The notes beneath the pieces were generated by a model. That model saw only the letters and a list, made by a program, of their open reading frames with translations, was not told where the DNA came from and did no database searches. From Ideonella alba (lineage in GTDB: Bacteria; Pseudomonadota; Gammaproteobacteria; Burkholderiales; Burkholderiaceae_C), in NCBI RefSeq assembly GCF_018069875.1, contig NZ_JAGQDF010000004.1:310001-374000 (forward strand): 64,000 nucleotides of DNA, in the 5' to 3' direction. The translations under genes and the position numbers were made by a program. This document shows, in pieces, positions 47,180 to 56,902 of this stretch; position 1 is the stretch's first letter; every line of letters begins with the position of its first letter.

Positions 47180-47311
47180 GGGGCGCTCCAGGGAAGACGG
47201 TGGGCCAGACCGGCAGGCGCCGTTGGCGATAGACCCTTGATTGTGCCGCAAGGGCCCGGGCGTACCATTCCCCAGCAAGGGGGTGCGGGTGCGCCCCCAC
47301 CGGAGGCCCCG

Positions 47312-47731
47312 ATGAACCGTCTGCTCACCCCCTGGCTGCTGAGCCTGACGTTGGCGCTGGGCGCCTGCCAGGCGGCCACGCCGCCCGCCACGCCGCCGGC
47401 CGCCAATGTGCCGGCCGATCTGCCGGGCCTGGGCCAGGCGCTGGACCAGGCGATTGGCGACGCGGCCTGCCGCGCCGATGCCGATTGCCGCACCGTGCCG
47501 CTGGGCCACCGGGCCTGCGGCGGGCCGTCGTCGTACCGGGCGTATTCGCTGCTGGGCGGACAGCAGGCGCGCATCCTGGTTCTGGCCCAGGCCCAGCGCG
47601 AAGCCATGCGCGCCCAGGTGGAGCAGCGCGGCCTGGTGTCCGACTGCCGGGCGCTGATGGACCCGGGCGCGCAGTGCCTGGCCGGGCGCTGCGTGCCGCG
47701 CAGCGATGGCAACGGTCGCGCGGTGTACTGA
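47312..47731 (+). CDS. Cysteine-containing lipoprotein, unknown function
   Basis: A 139-aa lipoprotein with signal [19 protein letters not shown] (lipobox LGAC) and a Pro/Ala/Thr-rich spacer. The domain has six further Cys residues ([36 protein letters not shown]) that could form three disulfides in the periplasm. GGAGG precedes ATG 47312. It is divergent from ssb and convergent with the cupin gene. No family recognised. Confidence 0.75.
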   Translation: MNRLLTPWLLSLTLALGACQAATPPATPPAANVPADLPGLGQALDQAIGDAACRADADCRTVPLGHRACGGPSSYRAYSLLGGQQARILVLAQAQREAMRAQVEQRGLVSDCRALMDPGAQCLAGRCVPRSDGNGRAVY

Positions 47732-48235
47732 TCAGGGCTCGCCGTCCCAGTAGTCCAGCGCCTCACCCTGGCGCTGCACCACCCGGGTGGTGGGCGTCCA
47801 GGCCATGGTCTTGCCGGAGTCGGGGTACTCGCACAGCTCGGGGTATTGGCGGGTGCTGATCGACAGGTACTTGAGCGGCGCGTCCGAGGTGTTGAGGATG
47901 TGGTGCGGGTACTCGGGGCCGGCGGGCAGGAACATCACGTCGCCCGCCTTGATCGCCAGCCGCTCACCCGCCACGCGCAGCGTGCCGCTGCCTTCCAGCA
48001 CGATGAACATCTCCTCTTGCGCATGGTGCAGGTGGTAGGGGCAGATCTGCTGGCCGGGCGGCACCACGTCCACCGAGCAGCCCAGCTGGCGCGCCGCGGT
48101 GCCGCGGGCCAGCACGGCGCCGCGGCCGGCGTACAGCGGCGGGCGCGCGAAGTCTTCGGCCTGCGCCGGGTCGGCCAGGGCCTCGTCGATGTTGCGGATC
48201 AGCGCCTGGCGCAGGCGTTGGGCGTTGTCGGTCAT
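47732..48235 (-). CDS. Cupin-domain protein
   Basis: A 167-aa single-cupin protein. Metal-binding motif 1 is CPYHLHHAQEEMFIVLEGSG (His-His-Glu) and motif 2 GDVMFLPAGPEYPHHILNTS. The mid-length N-terminal helix region precedes the barrel. Function could be sugar isomerase-like, dioxygenase-like or binding; it cannot be decided. AGGAGG upstream of ATG 48235. It shares a 64-bp divergent promoter with recQ. Confidence 0.85.
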   Translation of the reverse strand: MTDNAQRLRQALIRNIDEALADPAQAEDFARPPLYAGRGAVLARGTAARQLGCSVDVVPPGQQICPYHLHHAQEEMFIVLEGSGTLRVAGERLAIKAGDVMFLPAGPEYPHHILNTSDAPLKYLSISTRQYPELCEYPDSGKTMAWTPTTRVVQRQGEALDYWDGEP

Positions 48236-48299
48236 GGATCCTCCTGATGGGGGTACACCAGCATAGCGAGGCGGTGCGCCAGCTACCATCTCGCCCTTG

Positions 48300-50180
48300 A
48301 TGCCGAACGCCACGCCTTCCCCTGCCCTGTCGATCCTGCACGAGGTCTTCGGCTACAGCGCCTTCCGCGGCCACCAGGCCGAGATCGTCGACCATGTGAT
48401 TGCCGGCGGCGACGCGCTGGTGCTGATGCCCACCGGCGGCGGCAAGAGCCTGTGCTACCAGGTGCCGGCCATCGCCCGCCACCGCGCCGGCCAGGGTGTG
48501 ACCGTGGTGGTCAGCCCGCTGATCGCGCTGATGCACGACCAGGTGGGCGCGCTGGAAGAGGCCGGCGTGCACGCCGCCTTCCTGAACAGCTCGCTCGACT
48601 CAGCCGGCGTGCAGCATGTGGAGCGCGAACTGCTCTCAGGCCGGCTGGTGCTGCTGTACGCCGCGCCCGAGCGCATCACCCACCCGCGCTTTCTGGCGAT
48701 GCTGGATTCGCTGCACGAGCGCGGCCAGCTGGGCCTGTTCGCGATCGACGAGGCGCACTGCGTCAGCCAGTGGGGCCATGATTTCCGCGAGGAGTACCTG
48801 CAGCTGGGCGTTCTGGCCGAGCGCTTTGCCGGCGTGCCGCGCCTGGCGCTCACCGCCACCGCCGACACGCACACGCGGGCCGACATCGTCGAGCGCCTGT
48901 CGCTGCAGGGCGCGCAGGCCTTTGTCAGCAGCTTTGACCGGCCGAACATCCGTTACACCATCGTCGAAAAGGACAACGCCCGCCTGCAGCTGCTGCGCTG
49001 GCTGCGCGACGAACACGTGGGCGACGCCGGCATCGTCTACTGCCAGAGCCGCAAGAAGGTGGAGGAAACCGCCGAGTGGCTGAGCGCCGAGGGCATCCCC
49101 GCGCTGCCCTACCACGCCGGCCTGGAGGCCGAGATGCGCCGCCGCCACCAGGACCGCTTCCTGCGCGAGGAGGGCCTGGTGATGGTGGCCACGGTGGCCT
49201 TCGGCATGGGCATCGACAAGCCCGATGTGCGCTTCGTGGCCCACCTGGACCTGCCCAAGAACATCGAGGGCTACTACCAGGAGACCGGCCGCGGTGGCCG
49301 CGATGGCGAACCCGCCGACGCCTGGATGGCCTACGGCCTGGCCGACGTGGTCAACCAGCGCCGCATGATCGACGAGAGCACCGCGGGCGACGAGTTCAAG
49401 CACCTGCAGCGCGGCAAACTGGATGCGCTGCTGGCGCTGTGCGAAAGCCTGGACTGCCGCCGCGTGCGCCTGCTGCAGTACTTTGGCGAGGAGCGCCCCG
49501 CCGGCTGGCGCTGCATGAACTGCGACAACTGCCTGCAGCCGCCCGCCCGTTGGGACGCCACCGAGGCCGCGCGCAAGGCGCTGTCGTGCATCTACCGCTG
49601 CCACCAGCACTCGGGCTTCGGCTTCGGCTCGGGCCACCTGATCGACGTGCTGCGCGGCCAGTCCACCGACAAAACCCGCGCCCGCGGCCACGAAGGCCTG
49701 TCCACCTGGGGCATCGGCCGCGACCTGAGCGAGCCGCAGTGGCGCGGCGTGATCCGCCAGCTGATCGCGCTGGGCCATGTCACCACCGAAGGCGAGTACC
49801 ACACGCTGGCGCTGGCTGATTCAGCCCGCGCGGTGCTGCGCGGCGAGGTGGCCATCGAGCTGCGCGAGCCGCGCGAGCCCACGCCGCGCAGCCGCAGTCG
49901 CGGCAAGGGCAGCACCGCCAGCCCGCGCAAGCTGCCGTCGATGGCGGCCTCGCTGGATGTGGACGGCCAGGCGCGCTTCGCGGCGCTGAAGGCCTGGCGC
50001 GCCGAGGTGGCCAAGGAGCACAATCTGCCGGCCTATATCGTCTTCAACGACGCCACACTGGCCCAGATGGCCGCCGAGCACCCCGGTACGCTGGACGACC
50101 TGGCGGGCATCAGCGGCGTCGGTGCCAAGAAGCTGGAAGCCTACGGGCGGCAGATCCTGCGGGTGCTGGACGCAGGTTGA
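48300..50180 (+). CDS. recQ: ATP-dependent DNA helicase RecQ
   Basis: SF2 3'-5' helicase of 626 aa for recombination-fork repair. Motifs: 0 [62 protein letters not shown] and [12 protein letters not shown], then the zinc-binding RQC domain (CMNCDNC) and a C-terminal HRDC domain (about 545-626). ATG 48300 is chosen; TTG 48297 is immediately before it. Confidence 0.97.
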   Translation: MPNATPSPALSILHEVFGYSAFRGHQAEIVDHVIAGGDALVLMPTGGGKSLCYQVPAIARHRAGQGVTVVVSPLIALMHDQVGALEEAGVHAAFLNSSLDSAGVQHVERELLSGRLVLLYAAPERITHPRFLAMLDSLHERGQLGLFAIDEAHCVSQWGHDFREEYLQLGVLAERFAGVPRLALTATADTHTRADIVERLSLQGAQAFVSSFDRPNIRYTIVEKDNARLQLLRWLRDEHVGDAGIVYCQSRKKVEETAEWLSAEGIPALPYHAGLEAEMRRRHQDRFLREEGLVMVATVAFGMGIDKPDVRFVAHLDLPKNIEGYYQETGRGGRDGEPADAWMAYGLADVVNQRRMIDESTAGDEFKHLQRGKLDALLALCESLDCRRVRLLQYFGEERPAGWRCMNCDNCLQPPARWDATEAARKALSCIYRCHQHSGFGFGSGHLIDVLRGQSTDKTRARGHEGLSTWGIGRDLSEPQWRGVIRQLIALGHVTTEGEYHTLALADSARAVLRGEVAIELREPREPTPRSRSRGKGSTASPRKLPSMAASLDVDGQARFAALKAWRAEVAKEHNLPAYIVFNDATLAQMAAEHPGTLDDLAGISGVGAKKLEAYGRQILRVLDAG

Positions 50181-50247
50181 GTCGGCCGCCGCGGGCTCAA
50201 GTCGGCGGCGCGGGGGACGACAAGGTGTTGTCCGCCGACGCGCGCCC

Positions 50248-51009
50248 ATGCAGTACCCCCCCGTCGACTCCCTGCCGCGCCGCCGCCACTGGCTGCGGGT
50301 GCTGGTCATCACCGCGGTGGCCACGGCGGCCTCGCTGGCGCTGACGGCGCTGATCGTGGTGGTCGCGATGGGCCATGAATGGGCGCCCGCGGTCTGGTTG
50401 CCGGCCACGCTGGCACCCATGCTGATCGCGCCGCTGACGGCCTGGCCGATCCTGTCGCTGACCTATGCCCTGGATGCCGCCCACGCGGCCCTGCGGGAGG
50501 TCGCCGGCACCGATCCGCTGACCCAACTGCTCCACCGCGGCCGCTTCACCGAGCTGTTCCAGCACGACCTGGCCCAGGCGGCGCAGCGCGGCACCACGCC
50601 GGCCTTGCTGATCCTGGACCTGGACCACTTCAAGCAGGTCAACGACCAGCACGGCCACGCCGCGGGCGACGCCCTGCTGCGCGCGGTGGCCCGCACGCTG
50701 TGCGAGCGCGTGCGCGACGGCGACCGCGTGGCGCGCTGGGGCGGCGAGGAGTTCGTCGTGGGCCTGGGGGCGCACACCGGCGATGAGCTGCCGGCGCTGG
50801 GCCAGCGCCTGTGCGAGGCGATCGCGGCGATCCGGCTGCCGCTGGCCGATGGCACCACGCTGGGCACCAGCGCCAGCCTGGGCGGGGCGCGCTGGCGCGG
50901 CCCGGGCGACAGCCTGGACGCGCTGCTGCTGCGCGCCGATGCGGCGCTCTACCGCGCCAAGCAGGCCGGCCGCAACCGCCTGTGCCTGACCGACGACCCG
51001 GCGAGCTGA
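50248..51009 (+). CDS. Membrane GGDEF-domain diguanylate cyclase
   Basis: A 253-aa protein with two transmembrane helices (about 16-42 and 48-75) and a GGDEF domain (about 85-245) with GGEEF. The RxxD inhibitory site is present (RDGDRVARWGGEEF). Domain order and sequence (e.g. DLDHFKQVNDQHGHAAGDALL) closely resemble the protein at 40582, so they are likely paralogues. It makes c-di-GMP from GTP at the inner membrane. Confidence 0.9.
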   Translation: MQYPPVDSLPRRRHWLRVLVITAVATAASLALTALIVVVAMGHEWAPAVWLPATLAPMLIAPLTAWPILSLTYALDAAHAALREVAGTDPLTQLLHRGRFTELFQHDLAQAAQRGTTPALLILDLDHFKQVNDQHGHAAGDALLRAVARTLCERVRDGDRVARWGGEEFVVGLGAHTGDELPALGQRLCEAIAAIRLPLADGTTLGTSASLGGARWRGPGDSLDALLLRADAALYRAKQAGRNRLCLTDDPAS

Positions 51010-51120
51010 GGCTTGTCCTCCAAATGAGGGAGTGAACCCCCGCAGTTGCGGGAATGTGCCGCTGAAGTTCCGGCGCGAGGCTTCCGATACCGGCTCATCA
51101 GCCCGTCGCCGGAGCCCGAC

Positions 51121-51777
51121 ATGCCGCCGCTGCCCCGCCCGCACACCGCCCGCGAAGAACACGCCAATGCCGCCAGCCATGCGCTGGGGCTGCTGGCGGC
51201 CGTGCTGGTGCTGGCCATGCTGGCCAGTGACCTGGCGGCGCCGCTGCTGGCGCTGGCGCGCGCGCACCAGCGCATCGGGCTGTGGGTGTTCGGCGTGACG
51301 ATGGGCCTGTGCTTTGCCGCCTCGGCGCTGTTCCATGCCTGCGCCGACGGCCCGTGGCGCCGCGCGCTGCGGCGCGCCGACCACGCGGCGATCTACCTGT
51401 TCATGGCCGGCAGCTACACGCCGTTTGCGCTGCGCGATGTGCCGGGCGGCGATGGCTGGCTGGTGTTTGGCGCGGTGTGGGTGCTGGCCACGCTGGGCAT
51501 GGCCGCCAAGATGCTGGACCGGCTGCGCGGCAAGCTGCTGAGCACCGCGCTGTACGTGGGTTTCGGCTGGGTGGTGGTGGCCGCGCTGCGGCCGGTGCTG
51601 GCGACCCTGCCGCCCTGGCCGCTGCTGCTGGTGGTGGGCGGCGCGCTGGCCTACTCGGTGGGCACGGTGTTCTACCTGCTGGACAAGCGCTGGCGCTGGG
51701 GCCACCTGGCCTGGCACCTGTGCGTGCTGGCGGGCTGCGGCTGCCACGCGGCGGCGGTGCTGGTCAGTCTGCGCTGA
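51121..51777 (+). CDS. PAQR/hemolysin III family membrane protein (TrhA-like)
   Basis: A 218-aa protein with seven transmembrane helices. The family signatures are present: REEHANAASHALGLL at the N-terminus, ASALFHACADGPWRRALRRADHAAIYLFMAGSYTPF in the middle (zinc-site SxxxH and HxxxY) and HLAWHLCVLAGCGCHAAAV near the end. In E. coli TrhA takes part in membrane energy homeostasis; true haemolytic activity should not be assumed from the old family name. ATG 51121 is used. Confidence 0.9.
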   Translation: MPPLPRPHTAREEHANAASHALGLLAAVLVLAMLASDLAAPLLALARAHQRIGLWVFGVTMGLCFAASALFHACADGPWRRALRRADHAAIYLFMAGSYTPFALRDVPGGDGWLVFGAVWVLATLGMAAKMLDRLRGKLLSTALYVGFGWVVVAALRPVLATLPPWPLLLVVGGALAYSVGTVFYLLDKRWRWGHLAWHLCVLAGCGCHAAAVLVSLR

Positions 51778-51843
51778 CCGCGGTCCGCCCAGGGCGGCGG
51801 ACACCTCGACAACACCGTTGCGCGCGCGGTCGCGCGGCGCCGC

Positions 51844-54800
51844 TCAGGCCACCGGGCTGCGCCGGGCGCTGCGCGCCGCGCTGCGGGCCACCGGCGGCGC
51901 CGGATCGACCGGGTCCGTGGACGCCAGGCGCCAGGTGTTGCGGCCGCCGGCCTTGGCCTCGTAGAGGGCGGCATCGGCGGCGGCGGTCAGTTCGTCCTGG
52001 GTGCGGCCATGGCGCGGGTACAGCGCCGCGCCGATGCTGGGGCTGCTGTGCAGCGGCCGGCCAGCGTGGACCATGGGCTCGGCGAAGGCGGCCAGCAGGC
52101 GCTCGCAGCTGGCCTGCACCTGCGCGGGGTCGGCCGGCCAGGCCAACAGCACGGCGAACTCATCGCCCCCCATGCGGGCCACGCTGTCGCTGGCACGCAC
52201 CTGGGCCTGCAGGCGGCGCGCCACCTCCACCAGCAGCGCATCACCGGCGGCGTGGCCCAGCTGGTCGTTGACCTGCTTGAAGTGGTCCAGGTCGACCACC
52301 AGCAGTGCAAAGCCCTGGCCCTGGCGGCGGGCCAGGCGTTCGAGCTGGTCGAAGCGCTCGCCGAACAGGCGGCGGTTGGCCAGGCCGGTCAGCGCATCGG
52401 TGAAGGCCATCTGCTCCAGCCGGGCCTGGCTGTCGCGCAGCGCGGCGGTGCGTTCCTCCACCAGCTGCTCCAGCGCGGCCTGGCGGCGGCGCAGCCAGGC
52501 GGTGCGCGCCTGCACCAGCGCGAACAGCGCGCCCAGGCCCATCAGGCCCAGCAGCGCGCGGAAGGCCGGGGTCTGGTGCCAGGCCGCGGGGATCACCACT
52601 TCCAGCTGCAGCGGCTGGCTGCTCCAGGCGCCGTTGCGGTTGGTGGCGCGCACCCGCAGCGCATGGCGGCCGGGCGAGAGGTTGGTGTAGGTGGCCCAGC
52701 GGTGGCGCGATTCGGTGCTGACCCAGTCGCCGTCCACGCCGTCCAGGCGGTGGCCGTAGCGCAGCAGCTCGGGCGCCGAGTAGTCCAGCGCCGAGAACTC
52801 CACCGCCAGGCCGCGGGTGCCCACCGGCAGCTCCAGCCGGCCCTGGCGCACGGCCGTGGCCCACTGGGCGCGCGGCAGCGGCTTGCCGTCCACGCGCAGC
52901 TCGCTGATCACCACCGCGGGGTCGTGGCGCCAGGCCTGCCAGCGGGCGGGGTCGATGGCGGTGAGGCCGCCGACGCCGCCGAAGAACAGCGTGCCGTCGG
53001 GCGCGCGGGTGCCGGACTTGGCCCAGTAGGTGGCCACGCCCACGCCGTCGGCCAGGCGCTGGGGCACGGCCTGCAGGGTGTCGGGGTCGATCCAGGCGAG
53101 GCCGTCGTCGGTGCTGACCCAGACGCGGCCCTGCTCGTCGGCCAGCATCTGGGCGATGTTCAGGTCCTGCAGCCCCTGGTCCTCGCCGACCACCTGCACC
53201 CGGGCGTCGGGCTGCAGCGGCCGCTCCACCACGTAGACGCCGGCCCCGCCGGTGCCCAGCCACAGGCGGCCGCGGGTGTCGGTGAGCAGGGCGTTGACGA
53301 TCAGGCCCTTGAGCGCCGGACCCTGGGCCTGCGGCGAGGGGAAGGCGCCGAGCCGGCCGGTGGCCGGGTCCAGCAGCGCCAGGCCCGAGCGGGTGCCCAG
53401 CCACAGGCGGCCGTCGCCGGCCGGGGCGATCATCTCGACCCGGCGGTCGGTCAGCTCGGTGTGGACGACCCCGCCGGTGCCGCGCTCGTCCAGGCGCCAC
53501 AGGCCGTCGGCGGCCCCGATCCACAGCGTGCCGGGCTCGCTGTGCAGCGACCACACGGTGGCGGTGGCCGGGCGCCCGGGCACCGCCACGCGCTCCACGC
53601 GGTCCAGCCGCTCGGTGGTGCGGTACAGGCCATGCTCGCTGCCGATGTAGACGTGGCCGGCGTGGCGCACCAGCGCATAGACCGCGCCCTCGGGCAGCCG
53701 CTGCGCCGGCGTGCCCGGCTGGGCGCGCAGCTGGCGCACGCGGCCGAGCACCGGGTCCAGTTCCTCGATGCCCAGCGGGCTACCCACCCAGACCCGGCCG
53801 TCGGGCAGCGCCAGCACCGCGTCGGCGCTGTCATGCGACAGGCCACGGGAGCCACCGGTGCGGCCGGTGCGGCCGTAGAGCGTGGCCACCTGGCGGGCGG
53901 CGACGGGGTCATGGCGCATCAGGCTGCGGTCGCTGCCGATCCACAGCAGGCCGTCGCGGTCGGTCCAGACCAGCCACATTGCGTCGCTGTCCAGGCCGTT
54001 GGGTTGCAGCGGGTCATGGCGCACCGGCTGGCCGACCAGGGTCTGCGGATCCACCCGCAGCAGGCCGCGGGTCTTGCTGGCCAGCCAGATGTCACCGGTG
54101 GCGGCCTGGGTGATGTCCACGGTCTCGGCGCGGTAGGGCTGCGGGGTGGCGCCGTCGCGCTCGCGCACGGTCAGCAGCCGCTGCTGGGCCGGGTCCCACA
54201 CGCGGGTGCCGGTGCGCAGGCCCAGCCAGAGGCGGCCGCTGCGGTCCTCGAACAGGCTGCGGACGATGGCGTCGGGCACGCCGGCCACGCGCTCGAACTG
54301 CCGCTGTTGCGGGTCGGAGCACCACAGACCGTGGTCGGTGCCTACCCACAGGCGGCCGTCGCGGGCGTTCACCAGGGCGGTGATGCGCAGCGACGTGGCC
54401 CCCTCGTGGACCAGGGCCACGCGCTCGACGCGGCGGGTGGGCGGGTCCAGGCGCACCAGGCCGCCGTCGCCGCCCACCCACAGGCGCTGCCCGGGGGCGT
54501 CGGCCAGGGCGCTGACGCTGGGGTGGGGCAGGCCGTCGGCGGCGGCGGGGAAGTGCTCGAAATCGTCGCTGTCGGGCCGGAAGCGCACCAGGCCGGCCGA
54601 CATCGTGCCGGCCCACAGGCGGCCCTGGCGGTCGCGGAACAGGCGCTGGACGAAGGCATCGGGCAGCGCGCCGGGCCGGCCGGGGGCGGCGCGGTAGGCG
54701 CTCATGCGCTGGCCGTCCCAGCGCACCAGGCCGTTCTGGGTGCCGATCCAGAGCTGGCCGCTGGCGTCCTGCTCGATCGCGGTGGGCCCCAGGCTGTTGG

Positions 54801-54972
54801 GCAGGCCGTTCTCGTTGGCGATGCGCTGGATGATCGGGTCGGCCACGGCGCGCCAGTCGGTGCCGGCCTGGGCGGCGGGCAGCAGGGCCAGCCACAGGCC
54901 CAGGCCCGCCAGCCCGCAGACCGCAGGCAGCGGGCGGGGCGTTCGGCGGTGGCGGGCGGTATGGCTGGACAT
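51844..54972 (-). CDS. Two-component-propeller sensor diguanylate cyclase
   Basis: A 1042-aa membrane protein. Signal region MSSHTARHRRTPRPLPAVCG and hydrophobic stretch, then about 600 residues of beta-propeller repeats of the reg_prop type (e.g. GQLWIGTQNGLVRWDG, GRLWAGTMSAGLVRF), a Y_Y_Y immunoglobulin-like domain (about 695-765), one transmembrane helix (about 785-805), a short coiled coil and a GGDEF domain (motif MGGDEF at about 934-939, RxxD five residues before). It would sense a periplasmic ligand and make c-di-GMP. ATG 54972 is chosen because it starts the signal peptide. Confidence 0.9.
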   Translation of the reverse strand: MSSHTARHRRTPRPLPAVCGLAGLGLWLALLPAAQAGTDWRAVADPIIQRIANENGLPNSLGPTAIEQDASGQLWIGTQNGLVRWDGQRMSAYRAAPGRPGALPDAFVQRLFRDRQGRLWAGTMSAGLVRFRPDSDDFEHFPAAADGLPHPSVSALADAPGQRLWVGGDGGLVRLDPPTRRVERVALVHEGATSLRITALVNARDGRLWVGTDHGLWCSDPQQRQFERVAGVPDAIVRSLFEDRSGRLWLGLRTGTRVWDPAQQRLLTVRERDGATPQPYRAETVDITQAATGDIWLASKTRGLLRVDPQTLVGQPVRHDPLQPNGLDSDAMWLVWTDRDGLLWIGSDRSLMRHDPVAARQVATLYGRTGRTGGSRGLSHDSADAVLALPDGRVWVGSPLGIEELDPVLGRVRQLRAQPGTPAQRLPEGAVYALVRHAGHVYIGSEHGLYRTTERLDRVERVAVPGRPATATVWSLHSEPGTLWIGAADGLWRLDERGTGGVVHTELTDRRVEMIAPAGDGRLWLGTRSGLALLDPATGRLGAFPSPQAQGPALKGLIVNALLTDTRGRLWLGTGGAGVYVVERPLQPDARVQVVGEDQGLQDLNIAQMLADEQGRVWVSTDDGLAWIDPDTLQAVPQRLADGVGVATYWAKSGTRAPDGTLFFGGVGGLTAIDPARWQAWRHDPAVVISELRVDGKPLPRAQWATAVRQGRLELPVGTRGLAVEFSALDYSAPELLRYGHRLDGVDGDWVSTESRHRWATYTNLSPGRHALRVRATNRNGAWSSQPLQLEVVIPAAWHQTPAFRALLGLMGLGALFALVQARTAWLRRRQAALEQLVEERTAALRDSQARLEQMAFTDALTGLANRRLFGERFDQLERLARRQGQGFALLVVDLDHFKQVNDQLGHAAGDALLVEVARRLQAQVRASDSVARMGGDEFAVLLAWPADPAQVQASCERLLAAFAEPMVHAGRPLHSSPSIGAALYPRHGRTQDELTAAADAALYEAKAGGRNTWRLASTDPVDPAPPVARSAARSARRSPVA

Positions 54973-55074
54973 GGGCCCGGACAGGCCGGCGGGCCCGTGG
55001 CGGCGGTCAAGAGGGTGAATTGTGGGGCGGACCCCGCTCAGACGAGCCGGCAATAAGACCGGTTCACGCCCTTC

Positions 55075-56838
55075 TCAATCGGCATGGCACTCGTGAACAT
55101 AAGTGCCGGGTGCGTCGCAGAGTACCGATTCGACCGGCGGCGTGCGCGCCTTGACGCGGCGGCCGCTGCCGTGGGCCGTCAGCCAGGCCTGCCAGGTGGG
55201 CCACCAGGAGCCCTCGCGGCGCTCGGCGCCGTCGGCCCAGTGCTCGGGATCCACCCAGGGGTCGCCGGGCGCGCGTGTGCGCAGCGCATGGTGGCGCCGC
55301 GGGTGGCCGGGCTCGCTGACGATGCCGGCGTTGTGACCGGCATTGGTGAGCACGAAGCTGAGCTCGCCATCGACCAGGCGGTGGATCTTGTAGACCGACT
55401 TCCAGGGCGACACATGGTCCTGCTCGGTGCCCACCACGAACAGCGGCTGGCGGATGTCGCCCAGCGAGACCGGCCGGCCCTGCACCGGGTAGCGTCCCTC
55501 GGCCAGCTCGTTGCGCAGGTAGCAGCGGCGCAGGTACTCGCTGTGCATCACCGCCGGCATGCGGGTGGTGTCGGCGTTCCAGGCCATCAGGTCGCTGGGC
55601 GCGTCGGCCTCGCCCAGCCACAGCGCGCGCAGGCGCTGCGACCACACCAGCTCGCGCGAGTGCAGGTAGGCGAAGCTGCCGGCCATCTGGCGGCCGCTGA
55701 GGAAGCCGCGCTCGGCCATCATGTCCTCGATCAGCGCGACCTGCGATTCGTCGATCAGCACGCCCATCTCGCCGGGTTCGGCGAAGTCGGTCTCGGCCGC
55801 CAGCAGCGACACGCTGGCCAGCGGCGGCAGCGCCGCACCGCCGGCCACGCCACCCGGGCGCGCCAGCGCGGCCGCGGCGATCGACAGCAGCGTGCCGCCC
55901 AGGCAGTAGCCGGCGGCATGCACCGGCTGGCCGCCGCACAGCCGGCCGATCGCGGCCAGGTTGTCCAGCACGCCCTGCTCCAGGTAGTCCTCCAGGCCGA
56001 GCAGGGCGTCGGACTCGTCGGGGTTGTGCCAGCTGAGGATGTAGACGGTGTGGCCCTGCTCCACCAGCCAGCGCACCATGGAGTTGTGCGGCGACAGGTC
56101 CAGGATGTAGTACTTCATGATCCACGAGGGGACGATGAAGACCGGCTCGGCCTGCACATTGGCGGTCAGCGGCAGGTACTGGATCAGCTCGCTCAGGGCG
56201 TTGCGGTGCACCACCCGGCCGGGGGTGACCGCCACCTCCACGCCGGGGCGGTAGGCCTGCGCCGGCGGGCGCAGCGGCGCCAGGCCCTGGTCGCGCCGCC
56301 AGGCGTCGAGCGCGTTGAGCGCGCCGTCCACCAGGTTGCCGCCCAGGCGCTCAGCGGTGCGCTGCAGCACCTCGGGGTGGGCCAGACCGGCATTGGCGGG
56401 CGAGAGCATGTCCAGCCACTGGCGCGCCAGGAAGCGCGTCATCTCCTGGTGGTGCGCGGTCATGCCGCGCAGCGCGGTGGCGTCGGCCCACCAGCGTTCG
56501 GCGGCATGCTGGGCGTGGACCATCGGCGCCCAGGGCCATTGCTGCCAGGCGGGGTGGCGAAAGCGCGGGTCGCGGGTGTCGTCCGGGGCGCCGCCCAGCG
56601 CCTGGCCCCAGCACTGCAGCGCGGCCTGCTGGGCGCTGGCGGCCAGCCGTGCGGCCTGCGCCGGCTGGGTGGCCAGGTGCAGTGCCCAGTCGGTGAAGGC
56701 CAGGGCCAGCGAGATCGGCGACAGCCCGCCCCACAGCGGCGCGGCGGCGGCGTGGAAGCGGCTGTCGAGGGCCTGGGCGGCGGCGCGGGCAGCCTGCTCG
56801 GGATCGGTGCTGGCGTCAGGGGTGGAGGGGGTGTCCAT
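55075..56838 (-). CDS. phaC: Class I poly(3-hydroxyalkanoate) synthase PhaC
   Basis: Polymerises 3-hydroxyacyl-CoA to PHA granules. The 587-aa protein has the N-terminal PhaC region and an alpha/beta-hydrolase domain with the lipase-like box GYCLGG (Cys312), the Asp of VVGTEQDHVSPWKS and the His of LTNAGHNAGIV as catalytic triad. Length matches the class I enzyme (589 aa in Cupriavidus). ATG 56838 is preceded by an in-frame GTG at 56844. No phaA/phaB/phaP is adjacent; it heads a minus-strand group with phosphatase and acetate-kinase genes. Confidence 0.93.
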   Translation of the reverse strand: MDTPSTPDASTDPEQAARAAAQALDSRFHAAAAPLWGGLSPISLALAFTDWALHLATQPAQAARLAASAQQAALQCWGQALGGAPDDTRDPRFRHPAWQQWPWAPMVHAQHAAERWWADATALRGMTAHHQEMTRFLARQWLDMLSPANAGLAHPEVLQRTAERLGGNLVDGALNALDAWRRDQGLAPLRPPAQAYRPGVEVAVTPGRVVHRNALSELIQYLPLTANVQAEPVFIVPSWIMKYYILDLSPHNSMVRWLVEQGHTVYILSWHNPDESDALLGLEDYLEQGVLDNLAAIGRLCGGQPVHAAGYCLGGTLLSIAAAALARPGGVAGGAALPPLASVSLLAAETDFAEPGEMGVLIDESQVALIEDMMAERGFLSGRQMAGSFAYLHSRELVWSQRLRALWLGEADAPSDLMAWNADTTRMPAVMHSEYLRRCYLRNELAEGRYPVQGRPVSLGDIRQPLFVVGTEQDHVSPWKSVYKIHRLVDGELSFVLTNAGHNAGIVSEPGHPRRHHALRTRAPGDPWVDPEHWADGAERREGSWWPTWQAWLTAHGSGRRVKARTPPVESVLCDAPGTYVHECHAD

Positions 56839-56902
56839 GGTCACGATTGGAGCGCGACGCGCCGCCGCCGTTCGCGCCAGCGGCCGGGTTTCTTGACCGA
56901 GG

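Noticed and set aside
51121-51777. Hemolysin annotation
   Set aside because: The protein belongs to the PAQR/TrhA membrane family; the haemolysin name is historical and not a virulence claim.
52009-55056. A 1015-codon plus-strand frame opposite the propeller GGDEF protein
   Set aside because: It is a shadow in the antisense frame; the minus strand encodes clear propeller, Y_Y_Y and GGDEF domains.
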